A model generated the notes under the pieces. The model was not told the origin of the DNA. It made no database searches and was given only the letters and a program-made list of their open reading frames with translations. 64,000 nt of DNA from Pieris napi (lineage: Eukaryota; Arthropoda; Insecta; Lepidoptera; Pieridae): positions 1,190,501 to 1,254,500 of the forward strand of contig NC_062249.1 in NCBI RefSeq assembly GCF_905475465.1, given 5' to 3'. Made by a program: the position numbers and the translations under genes. Below, piece after piece: positions 63,639-64,000 of the stretch (positions are counted from its first letter, which is position 1; every line of letters starts with the position of its first letter).

Positions 63639-63829
63639 GCCCTGCGATTCTGTAACTCACTTTTCGAACTCACACAGCGGTTTTCGCATCGGCGGTCGCT
63701 CTCAAATCAGTCGTGAAGCAGTCATTTTATGATTTGGCATTCTGATAAACAATAAACTACAAGCTCTTACCTTTTCCGACGCGAAAACCGCTCTGTGACT
63801 TCGAAAAGTGAGTTACAGAATCGCAGGGC
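63639..63829. mobile_element. MITE with 49-bp terminal repeats
   Basis: Bases 63,639-63,687 (starting GCCCTGCGATTCTGTAACTC) match the reverse complement of 63,781-63,829 with two mismatches. The centre is 93 bases. The right flank is LINE-A sequence (TGATGTTAAGTGATACC). No target duplication was recognised. The 69-residue frame across it is not a gene. Confidence 0.8.
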
Positions 63830-63898
63830 TGATGTTAAGTGATACCAACGCCCAAAGACACTCAAATTGCCAAGTGCAAGTGCGTTGCCGGCGTTTAA
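63830..63898 (-). mobile_element. LINE-A 3' fragment, interrupted by the MITE
   Basis: TGATGTTAAGTGATACCAAC, CTCAAATTGCCAAG and GTGCGTTGCCGGCG. Its missing edge is replaced by the MITE end. Confidence 0.65.
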
Positions 63899-64000
63899 AT
63901 TATCTTAAGTCTTTTATCTGTACATATTTTATATACCATCATACAACACAACACACACAGGTACCACTTAGATAAACGTATTGAATAGTTTTAATTGTTT

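Overview
This window looks like gene-poor, AT-rich DNA from an insect nuclear genome, most likely a moth or butterfly. I base that on the mixture of repeats: many tRNA-headed SINEs with a shared 3' end, many 5'-truncated non-LTR retrotransposon ends, short Helitrons ending in CTAG, mariner and hAT elements, and MITEs. There are no operons, CRISPR arrays, rRNA genes or free-standing tRNA genes, and I found no convincing host protein-coding exon. Almost every recognisable coding stretch belongs to a transposable element. The species assignment is inference.

Layout. 0-10 kb: SINE copies, LINE 3' ends, one short MITE with 35-bp perfect terminal repeats (8,555-8,717), and the first of two copies of a repeat bracketed by ACGTGATAACGT. 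10-19 kb: LINE remnants of several families and two G-run repeats. 19.26-21.67 kb: a Helitron apparently split by a 2-kb element (P1) that carries an intron-containing MYB/SANT-like gene of the kind found in Harbinger-class transposons. 22-31 kb: SINEs, a LINE reverse-transcriptase tail with an open frame (23.26-23.60 kb), and a Helitron (28.3-29.2 kb) split by a pogo/Tigger-like element at a TA site. 31-37 kb: largely unique AT-rich DNA with a CpG-rich promoter-like patch near 32.5 kb and a 44-bp perfect palindrome at 37.05 kb. 37.58-40.96 kb: a nearly full-length non-LTR retrotransposon on the minus strand (LINE-A), interrupted only by one in-frame stop. 41-51 kb: more fragments, a second GC-rich promoter-like patch (43.0-43.25 kb), and copies of the P family. 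51.75-53.63 kb: a hAT-type element with a perfect 8-bp target duplication that contains a broken mariner. 54-64 kb: SINEs, LINE-A 3' ends, two more P-family copies, and a MITE with 49-bp terminal repeats.

How the parts relate. LINE-A is the evident source of about twenty 3'-end fragments spread through the window. LINE-B (CR1-like C-terminus, tails of TTTGAN repeats) shares its 3' end with a tRNA-headed SINE, which fits the usual dependence of a SINE on a partner LINE. The P family (six copies sharing GAAGTTATACTTC or GAAGTGAAACTTC near both ends) is the most interesting unresolved set, because its longest member carries the MYB-like gene while the others are 370-500 bp deletion or MITE-like forms. 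Family names (LINE-A to LINE-G, repeat H, SINE-A, P) are local labels used only in this answer.
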